From NCBI RefSeq assembly GCF_010548275.1, contig NZ_JAAGLT010000044.1, forward strand, positions 1-59,336: DNA of 59,336 nt. The letters run 5' to 3'. A program made the position numbers and the translations under genes. Shown here piece after piece: positions 51,653 through 59,336 of the stretch; within the stretch, counting starts at the first letter, position 1, and the number at the start of each line of letters is the position of its first letter. Below the pieces are notes generated by a model. It worked only from the letters and a program-made list of their open reading frames with translations. It did not search any database and was not told the origin of the DNA. Source of the DNA: Streptomyces sp. SID12488 (lineage in GTDB: Bacteria; Actinomycetota; Actinomycetes; Streptomycetales; Streptomycetaceae).

Positions 51653-53196
51653 GCAGCACGGACGAGAAGTACGACGAGACGGTCGACGAAACCGTCGGCG
51701 GGAGGACAGGCGGGAGTACGGGCGGCGGTCCGGGCGAACCGGGTCACGGCGGGTCCGACGAGACGGCCGGTCTGATACCCCGGGGCTTCCGCGTGGGCCG
51801 CTGGGAGGTCACCGAGCCGATCGCCGACGGCGGCTGGGGACGCGTCTACGAGGGCCGCGAGACGCCCGTGGACGCGGCGGAGCCCGCCGGGAAGAGCTCC
51901 GAGGGGAGCTCCGGAGCAGAGTCGGAGTGCCGGGTCGCGCTGAAGTTCCTGCCGACCGCGGGGCTGGCCCCCCGGCAGGCCGAACGGCTGGCGGAGACGG
52001 TCCGGCGCGAGATCGACTTCGGCAGCCGGGCCCGCCACCCCCGCCTGATGCGGCTGCTGGACTCCGTGGTGCTCGGCGACACCGGCATGCCCGGACTGGA
52101 CGGCGCCGTCGTGCTCGTCATGGAGCGGGCCGAGAGCAGCCTCCAGGACCTGCTGGACGCCTCCGACGGCAGCCCCCTGCCGGAAGCGGAGCGGCTGGTG
52201 ACCGAGGTCTGCGAGGGGCTGGCCCATCTGCACCGGCTCGGCTGGGTGCACGGCGACCTGAAGCCGGACAACGTACTGATCATGGCGGACGGTTCGGTGC
52301 GGCTCTCCGACTTCGGTCTCACCGTCGAGCTGGACGGGACGCGCGGCACCCACGGCTACATCCCGCCCCTGGGCTCGCCCGACTTCCTGCCGCCCGAGCG
52401 CTGGCGGGCCCCGCTGGACGAACGCGGGGTGCAGGTGCGGCCCTCCGCCGACGTGTGGGCCCTGGGCGTGATGATCCACCAGGTGTTCACCGGGGGCGCC
52501 TCGCCCTTCCCCGGGGCCACCTTCGCCGCCCGGGTCTCGGCGGTCCAGGAGTACGCCGAGGGCAGAGCACCGTTCAGACCGCACGTGGCGGTGCCGGAGT
52601 TCTGGCGCGCCCTGGCTGCCGACTGTCTCCTGCCCACCCACGCCGAGCGCGCGGCGCACACGTCGGAGAGCCTGCTGGACCGCGTCCGGGCCGCCGGGCA
52701 CACGGACGGCCATCCCACCGCCCGGCAGCGCACCGGCAGGCGGACCGCCGCGCTGGCCGCCGGCACCGCCCTGGCCCTGCTGGGCGCGGGCGGCACCGCC
52801 TGGTGGCAGTGGGGAGCTTCCGGCAACGACCCCCGTACGTCGCCGGAAGCTCGGCTGAGCGTGTACAACGCCGACGCCAAGTGCCGCGCCCGCACCGACC
52901 GGCACCCGATGTGCAGCCTCGGCCTCGCCATCGACCCCGCCACGCCCTACGTCCTGGACAACGTGGTGACGACCCGGGTGTGGCACGGCGACGTGCTGAC
53001 CGTCGAGTGCGGTCTGGAGCGCGGCATCCCCGTCACCGACGAGGCTGGCATCCGGTCGTCACGGTGGTACCGGGTGCGGCTGCCCGCGACGGAGACGGAA
53101 GCGGAGAAGAGCACGGCAACCGTGCAGGCCACCGCCTGGCTTCCCGAGGTACGGACCAGGAGCAAGCCCCTCGTCCCTGCCTGCGCGACCGGCTGA
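51649..53196 (+). CDS. Ser/Thr protein kinase with short extracellular domain
   Basis: A 515-residue kinase with a 45-residue acidic/Gly-rich start. Kinase domain about 47-350: ADGGWGRVYEG loop, VALKFL lysine, catalytic loop HGDLKPDN (His-Gly-Asp in place of His-Arg-Asp), DFG, and SPDFLPPERW. One membrane helix (about 365-385, ALAAGTALALLGAGGTAWW) and an outer domain with four Cys (KCRARTDRHPMC, VECGLERG, VPACATG) follow. HGD marks kinases that do not need activation-loop phosphorylation. Coupled to the FHA-like gene by GTGA. Confidence 0.9.
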   Translation: MSSTDEKYDETVDETVGGRTGGSTGGGPGEPGHGGSDETAGLIPRGFRVGRWEVTEPIADGGWGRVYEGRETPVDAAEPAGKSSEGSSGAESECRVALKFLPTAGLAPRQAERLAETVRREIDFGSRARHPRLMRLLDSVVLGDTGMPGLDGAVVLVMERAESSLQDLLDASDGSPLPEAERLVTEVCEGLAHLHRLGWVHGDLKPDNVLIMADGSVRLSDFGLTVELDGTRGTHGYIPPLGSPDFLPPERWRAPLDERGVQVRPSADVWALGVMIHQVFTGGASPFPGATFAARVSAVQEYAEGRAPFRPHVAVPEFWRALAADCLLPTHAERAAHTSESLLDRVRAAGHTDGHPTARQRTGRRTAALAAGTALALLGAGGTAWWQWGASGNDPRTSPEARLSVYNADAKCRARTDRHPMCSLGLAIDPATPYVLDNVVTTRVWHGDVLTVECGLERGIPVTDEAGIRSSRWYRVRLPATETEAEKSTATVQATAWLPEVRTRSKPLVPACATG

Positions 53197-53247
53197 GCCG
53201 CGGACCACGGGCTGCGGGCCAACGGCCTGCGGCTCAGCCCGCGTTCG

Positions 53248-54048
53248 TCAGCACTTCGTACTGACCCCGCCGGTCTCGTCGCCCTTGAGGAAGATCCCGC
53301 TGACATAGCCGACCCCGCCCGCGTTCAGCGGCAGCCGCACCCACTTGTCGTTGGTGACACCCTCGGCGGTCACGCTCTGACCGACCACCCAGCACTCCGC
53401 CGGGTACGACTCACCCGCGTACACCGTGCTGCGGACGTCGCACGAAGTCGACGCGCAGGCACGGACATTGGCCTGGGTCCACGCCGTCACCGTCGAGCCG
53501 CCCCCGCCACCACCACCGCCGCCGCCGGGCGTGCACGGCAGCCCGACTCCGCGGTCGCGCAGGTACGGGACCGGGTCGATGCCCCGGATCGAGGTGGAGG
53601 TGCCGACCCGGACGCGCAGGTGCAGGTGGACGCCGGTGGAGTCGCCCTCGGAGCCCATCAGGGCGATGCGCTGACCGGCCGACACCTGCTGGCCGACCGA
53701 GACGTCCCGCTGGTACATGTGGCCGTACTCGGTCACGGTGCCGTCGGAGTGCAGGATGCGGATCCACTGGCCGTAGCCCTGGGCCGGGCCGGAGGCGATG
53801 ACCTCGCCGGCGCCGACCGCGTAGATAGGGGTGCCGAGCGAGCTGGCGATGTCGACACCGTCGTGGCCGCTGCTGTAGCCCTGGGTGACCACGCCGGCGG
53901 CCGGACAGGAGCCGGCGTAGGCGGTGGCGGCGTTCGTCGCCGCGTGACCGGGCGTGGCCACCGCGAGGGGCAGCAACAGGGCCGCCGCGGCCAGCAGACC
54001 GGCCCGTAGGTTCATGCCGCGGTTCATGCCGCGCAGAGCGAGACGCAC
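53248..54048 (-). CDS. Secreted M23 peptidase with SH3-like C-terminal domain
   Basis: A 266-residue exported protein: signal peptide (LRAGLLAAAALLLPLAVATP), an M23 lysostaphin-type domain with HDGVDIASSLGTPIYAV and HLHLRV (zinc ligands), a ten-glycine linker and an 83-residue SH3-like domain (TVTAWTQANVRACASTSC ... DKWVRLPLNAGG). M23 enzymes cut cross-bridges in peptidoglycan. The GTG at 54048 has GGGAGAA 6 bases upstream. The SH3-like domain is nearly the same as that of the divergent gene at 54249. Confidence 0.92.
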   Translation of the reverse strand: MRLALRGMNRGMNLRAGLLAAAALLLPLAVATPGHAATNAATAYAGSCPAAGVVTQGYSSGHDGVDIASSLGTPIYAVGAGEVIASGPAQGYGQWIRILHSDGTVTEYGHMYQRDVSVGQQVSAGQRIALMGSEGDSTGVHLHLRVRVGTSTSIRGIDPVPYLRDRGVGLPCTPGGGGGGGGGGSTVTAWTQANVRACASTSCDVRSTVYAGESYPAECWVVGQSVTAEGVTNDKWVRLPLNAGGVGYVSGIFLKGDETGGVSTKC

Positions 54049-54248
54049 GTGGGTTCTCCCATGAGGTAGCGGCTTCTGACGAGCCGTGGGGTGCGATGGT
54101 CCGGCCCACACCCGATGTCGGGCGGGGCCGGTCCACGGACCCTAGGCGCGCGGCGGCCTCGCGGGGCATCCGGAAGTTTGCGGAGAGACGCCGCCCCGGG
54201 CCGGGCTGTAGTCCTGGGCCCTCGTCCGCATCCACCGAGGGGGAACCC

Positions 54249-55514
54249 GTGCCTGTCGTATCCATGCCCACCAAGTGGCGTACGCCGCTGTGGGGAACAC
54301 AGGTCCTGTGTCTGTTGCTCGTCCTGATGGGCCTGACGGCGCCGCCCGCCGCCGCGCAGGCTCCGAAGCTCCAGGACAGCTGGCGCATCGACCTGACGGG
54401 ACCGGAGGCCGACCGGGGCAACGTCACCCGCCGGCCGCACGGGATAACCGTCAAGAACAGCGGAGGCCGGACCCGGTCGATACCGGGCACCTCCGCCGTC
54501 TACACGTCGCCCGGCAGAAGCCTCGGGCGCCGGCTCACGGCGTTCACCGTACGGACCGAGGCGAAGATCCCCAAGGGCACCAGGGTGCAGACCGAGGTCC
54601 GGGGCAGCAACCACCCGGGCACCTGGACGCAGTGGCGGGCCACCGGCAACACCGGCGCGGTCCGGCTGCCGCAGGCGGTCTCGCTCCTCCAGGTCCGGCT
54701 CACCCTGCTCGGCGTCCCCGGCGGAGCGTCACCCACCGTCCACTCCGTCACCGTCGCCGCGGCGGCCGTGCAGCCCGCGCCCGAGCAGACCCCGAGGGGC
54801 AGCAGGGCAGCCGCGTCCGGCCCCACCTACCGGCTGTTCGCCACCCGGGAGGGCCTCGTCGGCGAGACCACCGCCAACGGCCACGTCATCCAGCCCCGCG
54901 ACCACTTCGTGGCCCTGCCGTCGCGCCGGATGCTGGCGGTCAACGGCGGTCAGGAGTACCAGGTCCGCCTCTGCTACAAGGGGCGTTGTGAGACCGCGCC
55001 CGTGTGGGACGTAGGCCCGTGGAACACCCGCGACGACTACTGGAACCCGCCCGCGCAGCGCGAGATGTGGCGGGACCTGCCGCAGGGCACCCCCGAGGCC
55101 CAGGCCGCGTACCTCAACGGCTACAACGGCGGGCTCGACGAGTTCGGCCGACGAGCGGCGAATCCGGCCGGCATCGACGTCGCGGACGGCACCTTCTGGG
55201 ACGGCCTCGGCATGACCGGCAACGACTACGTGGACGTCACCTTCATGCCGACCGGCGGCGGAGGGACGACGGTGACGGCGTGGACCCAGGCCAATGTCCG
55301 TGCCTGTGCGTCGACTTCGTGCGACATCCGCAGCACGGTACGCGCGGGTGAGACCTACCCGGCGGAGTGCTGGGTGGTCGGTCAGAGCATCACGGACGAG
55401 GGCGTCACCAACAACAAGTGGGTGCGGCTGCCGCTGAACGCGGGCGGGGCCGGCTATGTCAGCGGGATCTACCTCAAGGGCGACGAGACCGGCGGTGTCA
55501 CCACGAAGTGCTGA
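54249..55514 (+). CDS. Secreted hypothetical protein with SH3-like C-terminal domain
   Basis: A 421-residue exported protein: signal peptide (VLCLLLVLMGLTAPPAAAQA), two N-terminal beta domains (about 40-190), a middle domain with YQVRLCYKGRCETAPVWDVG and DDYWNPPAQREMWRDLP (like glycan-binding or lipoprotein-A-like modules found with wall enzymes), and the SH3-like domain at about 338-421. No catalytic signature is certain. Start at the GTG after GAGGGGG; ATG at 54264 is the alternative. It is divergent from the M23 gene across 200 bases. Confidence 0.85.
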   Translation: MPVVSMPTKWRTPLWGTQVLCLLLVLMGLTAPPAAAQAPKLQDSWRIDLTGPEADRGNVTRRPHGITVKNSGGRTRSIPGTSAVYTSPGRSLGRRLTAFTVRTEAKIPKGTRVQTEVRGSNHPGTWTQWRATGNTGAVRLPQAVSLLQVRLTLLGVPGGASPTVHSVTVAAAAVQPAPEQTPRGSRAAASGPTYRLFATREGLVGETTANGHVIQPRDHFVALPSRRMLAVNGGQEYQVRLCYKGRCETAPVWDVGPWNTRDDYWNPPAQREMWRDLPQGTPEAQAAYLNGYNGGLDEFGRRAANPAGIDVADGTFWDGLGMTGNDYVDVTFMPTGGGGTTVTAWTQANVRACASTSCDIRSTVRAGETYPAECWVVGQSITDEGVTNNKWVRLPLNAGGAGYVSGIYLKGDETGGVTTKC

Positions 55515-55555
55515 CGAGCGCGGCGCATCGGACCGAATGAACTGAATAGACCGAA

Positions 55556-55587
55556 TGGACCGAATGACAGCAGCGCCATTCGGTCCA
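55556..55587 (+). terminator. Terminator after the SH3 protein gene
   Basis: TGGACCGAATG-ACAGCAGCGC-CATTCGGTCCA, an 11-bp perfect stem followed by T-rich DNA (TTAGTCATTTGTA). Additional GACCGAATG copies precede it (55530-55566). Confidence 0.8.
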
Positions 55588-55753
55588 TTAGTCATTTGTA
55601 CACCTATCACAGGGAATTCTTCCATTCCAGCTACATCACGAGGAGAAACAGCAGTCGGATCACTTTCCTGCGTAATATTCCAGCCGCAGAATCAGGCGAT
55701 TCTGCGCGGCCGAGAATCGCCAAGATCATCCCCTCAAAGGAGTTGGCCCCTCG

Positions 55754-57013
55754 ATGACGCTGGATATCCATGACGCGCCCGCACGGCGCACAATGTCGGT
55801 GTGGATCTCGGCGGTGACGGCCGTGGTGGTCGCCGCTGTCGTCCTCGCCCTGACGCCCACAAGCGCGCACGCCATCGCCACTCCCGTGCCGCTGGGCACG
55901 GCGGCCGGTTACGGAGTACTCGCCGGTGCGACCGTCACCAACACCGGCCCCACGGTGGTCAACGGTCTCAACGTCGGCGTGAGCCCCGGGACGGCCATCA
56001 CCGGGTTCCTCGCGTCCGACGGAGGTCCCGGCGACGTGACCCCGCCCGGGACTCTGCATTCCGCCGACGCCGCCGCGGGTCAGGCCAAGGTCGACCTGAC
56101 CACGGCGTACAACCAGGCCGCCGGACAGACTCTGACGAACGCGGTGTACAACGACGATCCCCACGAGTTCGGGGGCCAGAAGCTGACCGCGGGCCTCTAC
56201 AGGGCGAACAGCCGCGCGCAGATCACCGGCACACTGACCCTGGACGCCCAGGGCGACCCCAGTGCCGTCTGGGTGTTCCAGATCGGTTCGACGCTGACGA
56301 CGGCAGCCGAGAACAGCTCGGTGAGCCTCGTCAACGGTGCCTCGCCTTGCAACGTGTACTGGCAGGTAGGCAGTTCGGCCACGCTCGGTACCAACACCTC
56401 GTTCGTGGGGACCATCCTGGCCGACACCTCGATCACCGCCACCACGGGAGCGACCATCAACGGCCGCCTGCTGGCCGACGCCGGCGCACGCGGTGACGGC
56501 GCCGTGACGCTGGACAGCAACAGGATCTTCCTTGGGCCGTGCGCGACCGGTGGAACCACGGGCGGGCTGGTCAGTGGCGGTGTGATCGCCGGGGCCACGA
56601 CCGGTGGCCCGAACGCCCCGGGCACCACGGGCAGCACCACGGGCAGCACCACCGTCGGCGCCATCGCCGGTGTACCGACGGGCGGCGGAACCGGTGGCGC
56701 CCTGGGCGGTCTCCTCGGCGGCGTCCTGACGACGGGCGGCACCACGGGCGGAGCGCTCGGCGGCCTTGTCGCCGGCACCACGACAAGCGGGACCACTGGC
56801 GCCACCACAGGCGGCACCAACGGCGGCACGACCGGCGGGCCCGGACACGACCACGGCGGGCAGCCGGGCAAGCCGGGTGGCCACGACCACGGCGAGAAGC
56901 CCGAGGAACACGGCGGCTACGACCACGGCGAGAAGCCCGAAGAGCACGGCGGTTACGACGGGCACGGCAGCAAGCCCGGCAAAGACGACGGCTACGCGCG
57001 CGTTCGTCACTGA
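55754..57013 (+). CDS. DUF3494 ice-binding-type secreted protein with Gly/Thr and His-rich tail
   Basis: A 419-residue exported protein. Signal helix (VWISAVTAVVVAAVVLAL), then a DUF3494 beta-solenoid (about 40-260: LGTAAGYGVLAGATVTNTGP, GLYRANSRAQITGTLTLDAQ, VWVFQIGSTLTTA, VGTILADTSITATTGATING). DUF3494 proteins bind ice in cold-adapted organisms and serve as adhesins elsewhere. The tail (about 265-419) is Gly/Thr-rich, then His-rich with repeats of GEKPEEHGGYD. There is no sortase motif. The original role in a soil bacterium is not clear. Confidence 0.9.
   Translation: MTLDIHDAPARRTMSVWISAVTAVVVAAVVLALTPTSAHAIATPVPLGTAAGYGVLAGATVTNTGPTVVNGLNVGVSPGTAITGFLASDGGPGDVTPPGTLHSADAAAGQAKVDLTTAYNQAAGQTLTNAVYNDDPHEFGGQKLTAGLYRANSRAQITGTLTLDAQGDPSAVWVFQIGSTLTTAAENSSVSLVNGASPCNVYWQVGSSATLGTNTSFVGTILADTSITATTGATINGRLLADAGARGDGAVTLDSNRIFLGPCATGGTTGGLVSGGVIAGATTGGPNAPGTTGSTTGSTTVGAIAGVPTGGGTGGALGGLLGGVLTTGGTTGGALGGLVAGTTTSGTTGATTGGTNGGTTGGPGHDHGGQPGKPGGHDHGEKPEEHGGYDHGEKPEEHGGYDGHGSKPGKDDGYARVRH
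56885..56956 (+). repeat. 36-bp tandem repeat in the DUF3494 gene
   Basis: Two copies (56885-56920, 56921-56956), differing at three bases, encode DHGEKPEEHGGY twice. Confidence 0.9.
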
Positions 57014-57110
57014 GTCGTACATGCGTCCCTGAGGGGACGAGCGGCGCCCGGCGCGCGGTGGACCGATGTCGGTTCCGCCGCGCGCTGCCGCCGAGAACTC
57101 AGGAGAAACA

Positions 57111-57899
57111 GTGAGCGAAGCCGGGATCGAAAGGCCGGGTGGGGCCGTGTTGGATGGCACTGCGCCGATGGATACGGACGTACGTGTGGACCTGTCAGCG
57201 GACGAATTCACGCAGAAATCCGAGCAACGACCGACGGAAGGATCCGCGGAAAGACATACGGAACAATCGGAGCCTCCGCCGATTCTCCTGCAAGCGGCAA
57301 CGAGTGCGGCCGTTTCCCTCTGTCTGGCCACGGCCCTGGTTCATGTGCTCCTGGTGTTTCTGCACGTGGCGCCTCCGAATCCGCTTTCCCAGCAGTACAG
57401 CCGACAGATCAACGCGTGGGTCTTCCCGCTGTTCGAGCAGAACTGGCGACTCTTCGCCCCGGATCCGGAATCCGTCAACCGGCAGATCTCAGCGAGGACC
57501 ACGCACACCACGCCGGACGGCACCGTGCGGGTGAGCGGCTGGTTCGATCTGACCGCCGTGGACAACTCCGCCGTGAAGCACAACGTCTTCCCGAGTCATA
57601 CGGCGCAGAACATGCTGCGCCGGGCCTGGAGTTCCTACCTCGACAACCACGTCGGCGACGACCGGCCGCGCTCGCGGCGGGCGCTGATGACTCAGCAGTA
57701 CCTGACCAACATCGCGTCGGATCGCGTCGCCGCCCATCGTGGCGGGAGCTTCGAGGCCATCCAGCTACGGGTGGTCACCGTACCCATCGCCGCGCCCGCC
57801 CGGGCGGGCACCGCGGGCGGGGCCGCAGTCGCGCCGAGAGCGGGCGATACGCGGTATCTGCCCTGGTGGAAGGTGGAGACGGACTTCCGTGGAAACTGA
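57111..57899 (+). CDS. DUF5819 membrane protein
   Basis: A 262-residue protein: a 60-residue acidic N-terminus, one helix (AAVSLCLATALVHVLLVFLH), then the DUF5819 core (NAWVFPLFEQNWRLFAPDP, then DGTVRVSGWFDLTAVD and RALMTQQYLTNIASDRV). DUF5819 proteins occur next to HTTM proteins, as here. The role is unknown. GTG start with AGGAGA upstream, and an 11-base overlap with the next gene. Confidence 0.88.
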   Translation: MSEAGIERPGGAVLDGTAPMDTDVRVDLSADEFTQKSEQRPTEGSAERHTEQSEPPPILLQAATSAAVSLCLATALVHVLLVFLHVAPPNPLSQQYSRQINAWVFPLFEQNWRLFAPDPESVNRQISARTTHTTPDGTVRVSGWFDLTAVDNSAVKHNVFPSHTAQNMLRRAWSSYLDNHVGDDRPRSRRALMTQQYLTNIASDRVAAHRGGSFEAIQLRVVTVPIAAPARAGTAGGAAVAPRAGDTRYLPWWKVETDFRGN

Positions 57900-59016
57900 T
57901 CTGGTACCCGCACCGCACCCGCGTACCGCCCGGACGGCGGGGGCGGGCCCTGCGCACCCCCTGCCCGACCGTGTCCGTGCGACTCTCGATGCGCTTACCG
58001 AACGGCCTGTCTCCCTGTACGCAGCGGCGGTCCTGCGCATCGGATACGGCCTTGCCTACCTCGCCTTCCTGCTGCGCGAGTTCCCGCATCGCCACGAGAT
58101 CTGGGGTCCGGAATCACCGTGGACGCCGGAGTTGGCGAGGCAACTGTTCGACCAGACGGGATGGGTCAGCATCCTCACCCTGTCCGACAGCCGGGCCTAC
58201 TTCGAGTCCTGTTACGCACTGGCCGTCGTCGCATCGGCACTGTTCACCCTCGGCTGGCGGACCAGAGCGGTGTCCGTACTGTTCGCGGTCGTCGTCGCGT
58301 CGTTCCACGGCAGGGCGATCTTCATGACCGACGGAGGAGACAACCTCATCCTCCTCATGGCCGTCTACCTCGTCCTCACCGCATGTGGGCGCCGCTGGTC
58401 CCTGGACGCACGCAGAACCCGGCTTCGAACATGCGCGGGTGCTGAGGAGCACATGCGGGTGAACCGGATCGCGGGCGGGCTCCGCCATCACCTCCGTACT
58501 TCCCGGCGGACCCTGACCGCCGTGCTGCACAACTGCGGGATGTTCGTCATCGCGGCCCAGGTCTGCTTCCTCTACGGGTCCGCGGGTCTGTACAAGGTGC
58601 AGGGCGGATCCTGGGGCAACGGCACCGCCCTCCACTACGTCCTGAACCTCGACCTGTTCCGGCCCTGGCCCGGACTCTCCCTCATGGTGGACGAACATGA
58701 CGTACTGATCGCCATCGCCTGCTATCTGACGGTGCTGTTGCAGGTCGCCTTCCCCTTCGTCCTGTTCGGACGGCTCAAGTACCCGGTCCTGACCATGCTG
58801 TTGGGCATGCATCTGGGTATCGCGGTACTCATGGGACTGCCGCTCTTCTCCGGCGCGATGATCATCGCTGACGCCGTCTTCCTGCCGGACCGCTTCTACC
58901 GGGCTCTGGGACGGCTGGCGCAGCGCACGGCTCAGGGGGCGGGTTCCGGAAAGACGGCGGACGCGTCCCGGCCACCCCGTGCACCGGTGCCCGCGCAGAG
59001 CGAACCGGCCGGCTGA
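57889..59016 (+). CDS. HTTM domain membrane protein
   Basis: A 375-residue integral membrane protein of the HTTM type (related to the membrane part of vitamin K-dependent gamma-carboxylase). About eight helices; characteristic stretches are LRIGYGLAYLAFLLREFPHR, MTDGGDNLILLMAVYLVL and FLYGSAGLYKVQGGSWGNGT. Pairs with the DUF5819 protein in an overlapping operon, perhaps forming a membrane enzyme or complex. GTG start chosen because it fits the overlap. Confidence 0.88.
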   Translation: METDLVPAPHPRTARTAGAGPAHPLPDRVRATLDALTERPVSLYAAAVLRIGYGLAYLAFLLREFPHRHEIWGPESPWTPELARQLFDQTGWVSILTLSDSRAYFESCYALAVVASALFTLGWRTRAVSVLFAVVVASFHGRAIFMTDGGDNLILLMAVYLVLTACGRRWSLDARRTRLRTCAGAEEHMRVNRIAGGLRHHLRTSRRTLTAVLHNCGMFVIAAQVCFLYGSAGLYKVQGGSWGNGTALHYVLNLDLFRPWPGLSLMVDEHDVLIAIACYLTVLLQVAFPFVLFGRLKYPVLTMLLGMHLGIAVLMGLPLFSGAMIIADAVFLPDRFYRALGRLAQRTAQGAGSGKTADASRPPRAPVPAQSEPAG

Positions 59017-59063
59017 GGCCGAGCCGCCCGCGCGACGGTCACCGCCCCGATCTGGTCGCTGCC

Positions 59064-59168
59064 CTCCAGCAAGCTCTGGGTGGTGCCGAGCATGTCTGCG
59101 GCCCGGCCCATCGTGTAGGCGGGTTAGTCCTCGTCGTCGAGTCGGCCGTAGGAGTCGTCTGCGGTCAT
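59064..59168 (-). pseudogene. MerR-family regulator stub with premature stop
   Basis: From the ATG at 59168 (AGAGGTGCG before it) the frame reads MTADDSYGRLDDED, then TAA, then in the same frame PAYTMGRAADMLGTT. In the family this reads DYPAYTMGRAA.MLGTT, so a Tyr codon became TAA. After LGTTQSLLEG the homology stops, so the gene is also truncated. Confidence 0.7.
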
Positions 59169-59193
59169 CGCACCTCTCTGTGGAACACGGGGA

Positions 59194-59224
59194 GGGGCCC
59201 TGGTGCCAATGGCACCAGGGCCCC
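59194..59224 (-). terminator. Terminator of the gene at the right edge
   Basis: GGGGCCCTGGTGCC-AAT-GGCACCAGGGCCCC, 14-bp perfect stem, 10 bases after the stop of the minus-strand partial gene. Confidence 0.85.
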
Positions 59225-59234
59225 GAAGGAACTG

Positions 59235-59336
59235 CTACACCATCTGCCGGCCCTGGTTACTGCGCCGGCCCTGTGTTTCCGCAAGCCCGACCGGAATGCC
59301 GTCGGGGCTGCTGGGATCGCGGTTGCTCGACCGGAG
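59235..59336 (-). CDS. C-terminal end of an unidentified protein (partial)
   Basis: A 33-codon tail ending ...LAETQGRRSNQGRQMV and TAG, with mostly G/C third positions, followed by a strong terminator. The start is outside the window. No family recognised. Confidence 0.45.
   Translation of the reverse strand, partial: LRSSNRDPSSPDGIPVGLAETQGRRSNQGRQMV

Overview
The window is high-GC actinobacterial DNA. Codon use, GTG starts, GTGA/ATGA start-stop overlaps, many Ser/Thr kinases with secreted tails, a cytoplasmic contractile injection system (CIS) locus and Asp23/AmaP and SigK-type envelope genes all point to Streptomyces or a close relative. I cannot name the species.

Region 1 (1-7.7 kb) is the edge of a CIS gene cluster. 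It holds the N-terminal part of the AAA+ ATPase, a 55-codon mini-ORF made by tandem duplication of the ATPase start, a DUF4255 protein, a large secreted beta-propeller protein and a LuxR-type regulator. A divergent single-span membrane protein of the kind found at Streptomyces CIS loci lies next to them. Region 2 (8-16.2 kb) is metabolic and secreted: a PIG-L deacetylase, a membrane-anchored esterase, a GH74 xyloglucanase with a ricin-type lectin module, and phosphoketolase. Region 3 (16.2-21.2 kb) looks like a decayed accessory island. It has gene stubs (GAPDH, XRE regulator, P-loop protein, VOC protein), a kinase with a lectin tail, a DUF1152 protein, and the 3' end of a tRNA-Ser with a terminator, which is a likely attachment scar.

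Region 4 (21.2-33.9 kb) has a kinase paired with a membrane protein, an SDR/DUF2867 protein, and an ABC exporter divergent from a two-component system. A TnpB element sits between the histidine kinase and its response regulator and has replaced the kinase C-terminus. A polysaccharide deacetylase follows. A VapBC toxin-antitoxin pair with a clear operator is at 33.9-34.6 kb.

Region 5 (34.7-49.1 kb) is the main result. A SigK-like sigma factor and its anti-sigma factor, a molybdopterin oxidoreductase plus FAS1 lipoprotein, and a four-gene lipid operon (FAD amine oxidase, DUF1365, cyclopropane-type methyltransferase, DUF1295) lie in three separate transcription units. Each unit is preceded by the same element, CCAATCCG, exactly 15 nt, then CGGATT. 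The gene content matches the mycobacterial SigK/RskA locus (Rv0444c-Rv0449c) and its MPT70/MPT83 (FAS1) targets, so I read this as a SigK regulon. Two Asp23 envelope-stress modules, one with its own ECF sigma factor, are interleaved with it.

Region 6 (49.4-59.3 kb) encodes mostly secreted or membrane proteins: a serine hydrolase, an FHA-protein/kinase pair, an M23 peptidase and a divergent protein sharing a nearly identical C-terminal SH3-like domain, a DUF3494 ice-binding-type protein, and a DUF5819/HTTM pair. It ends with a MerR-family pseudogene and the tail of an unidentified gene.
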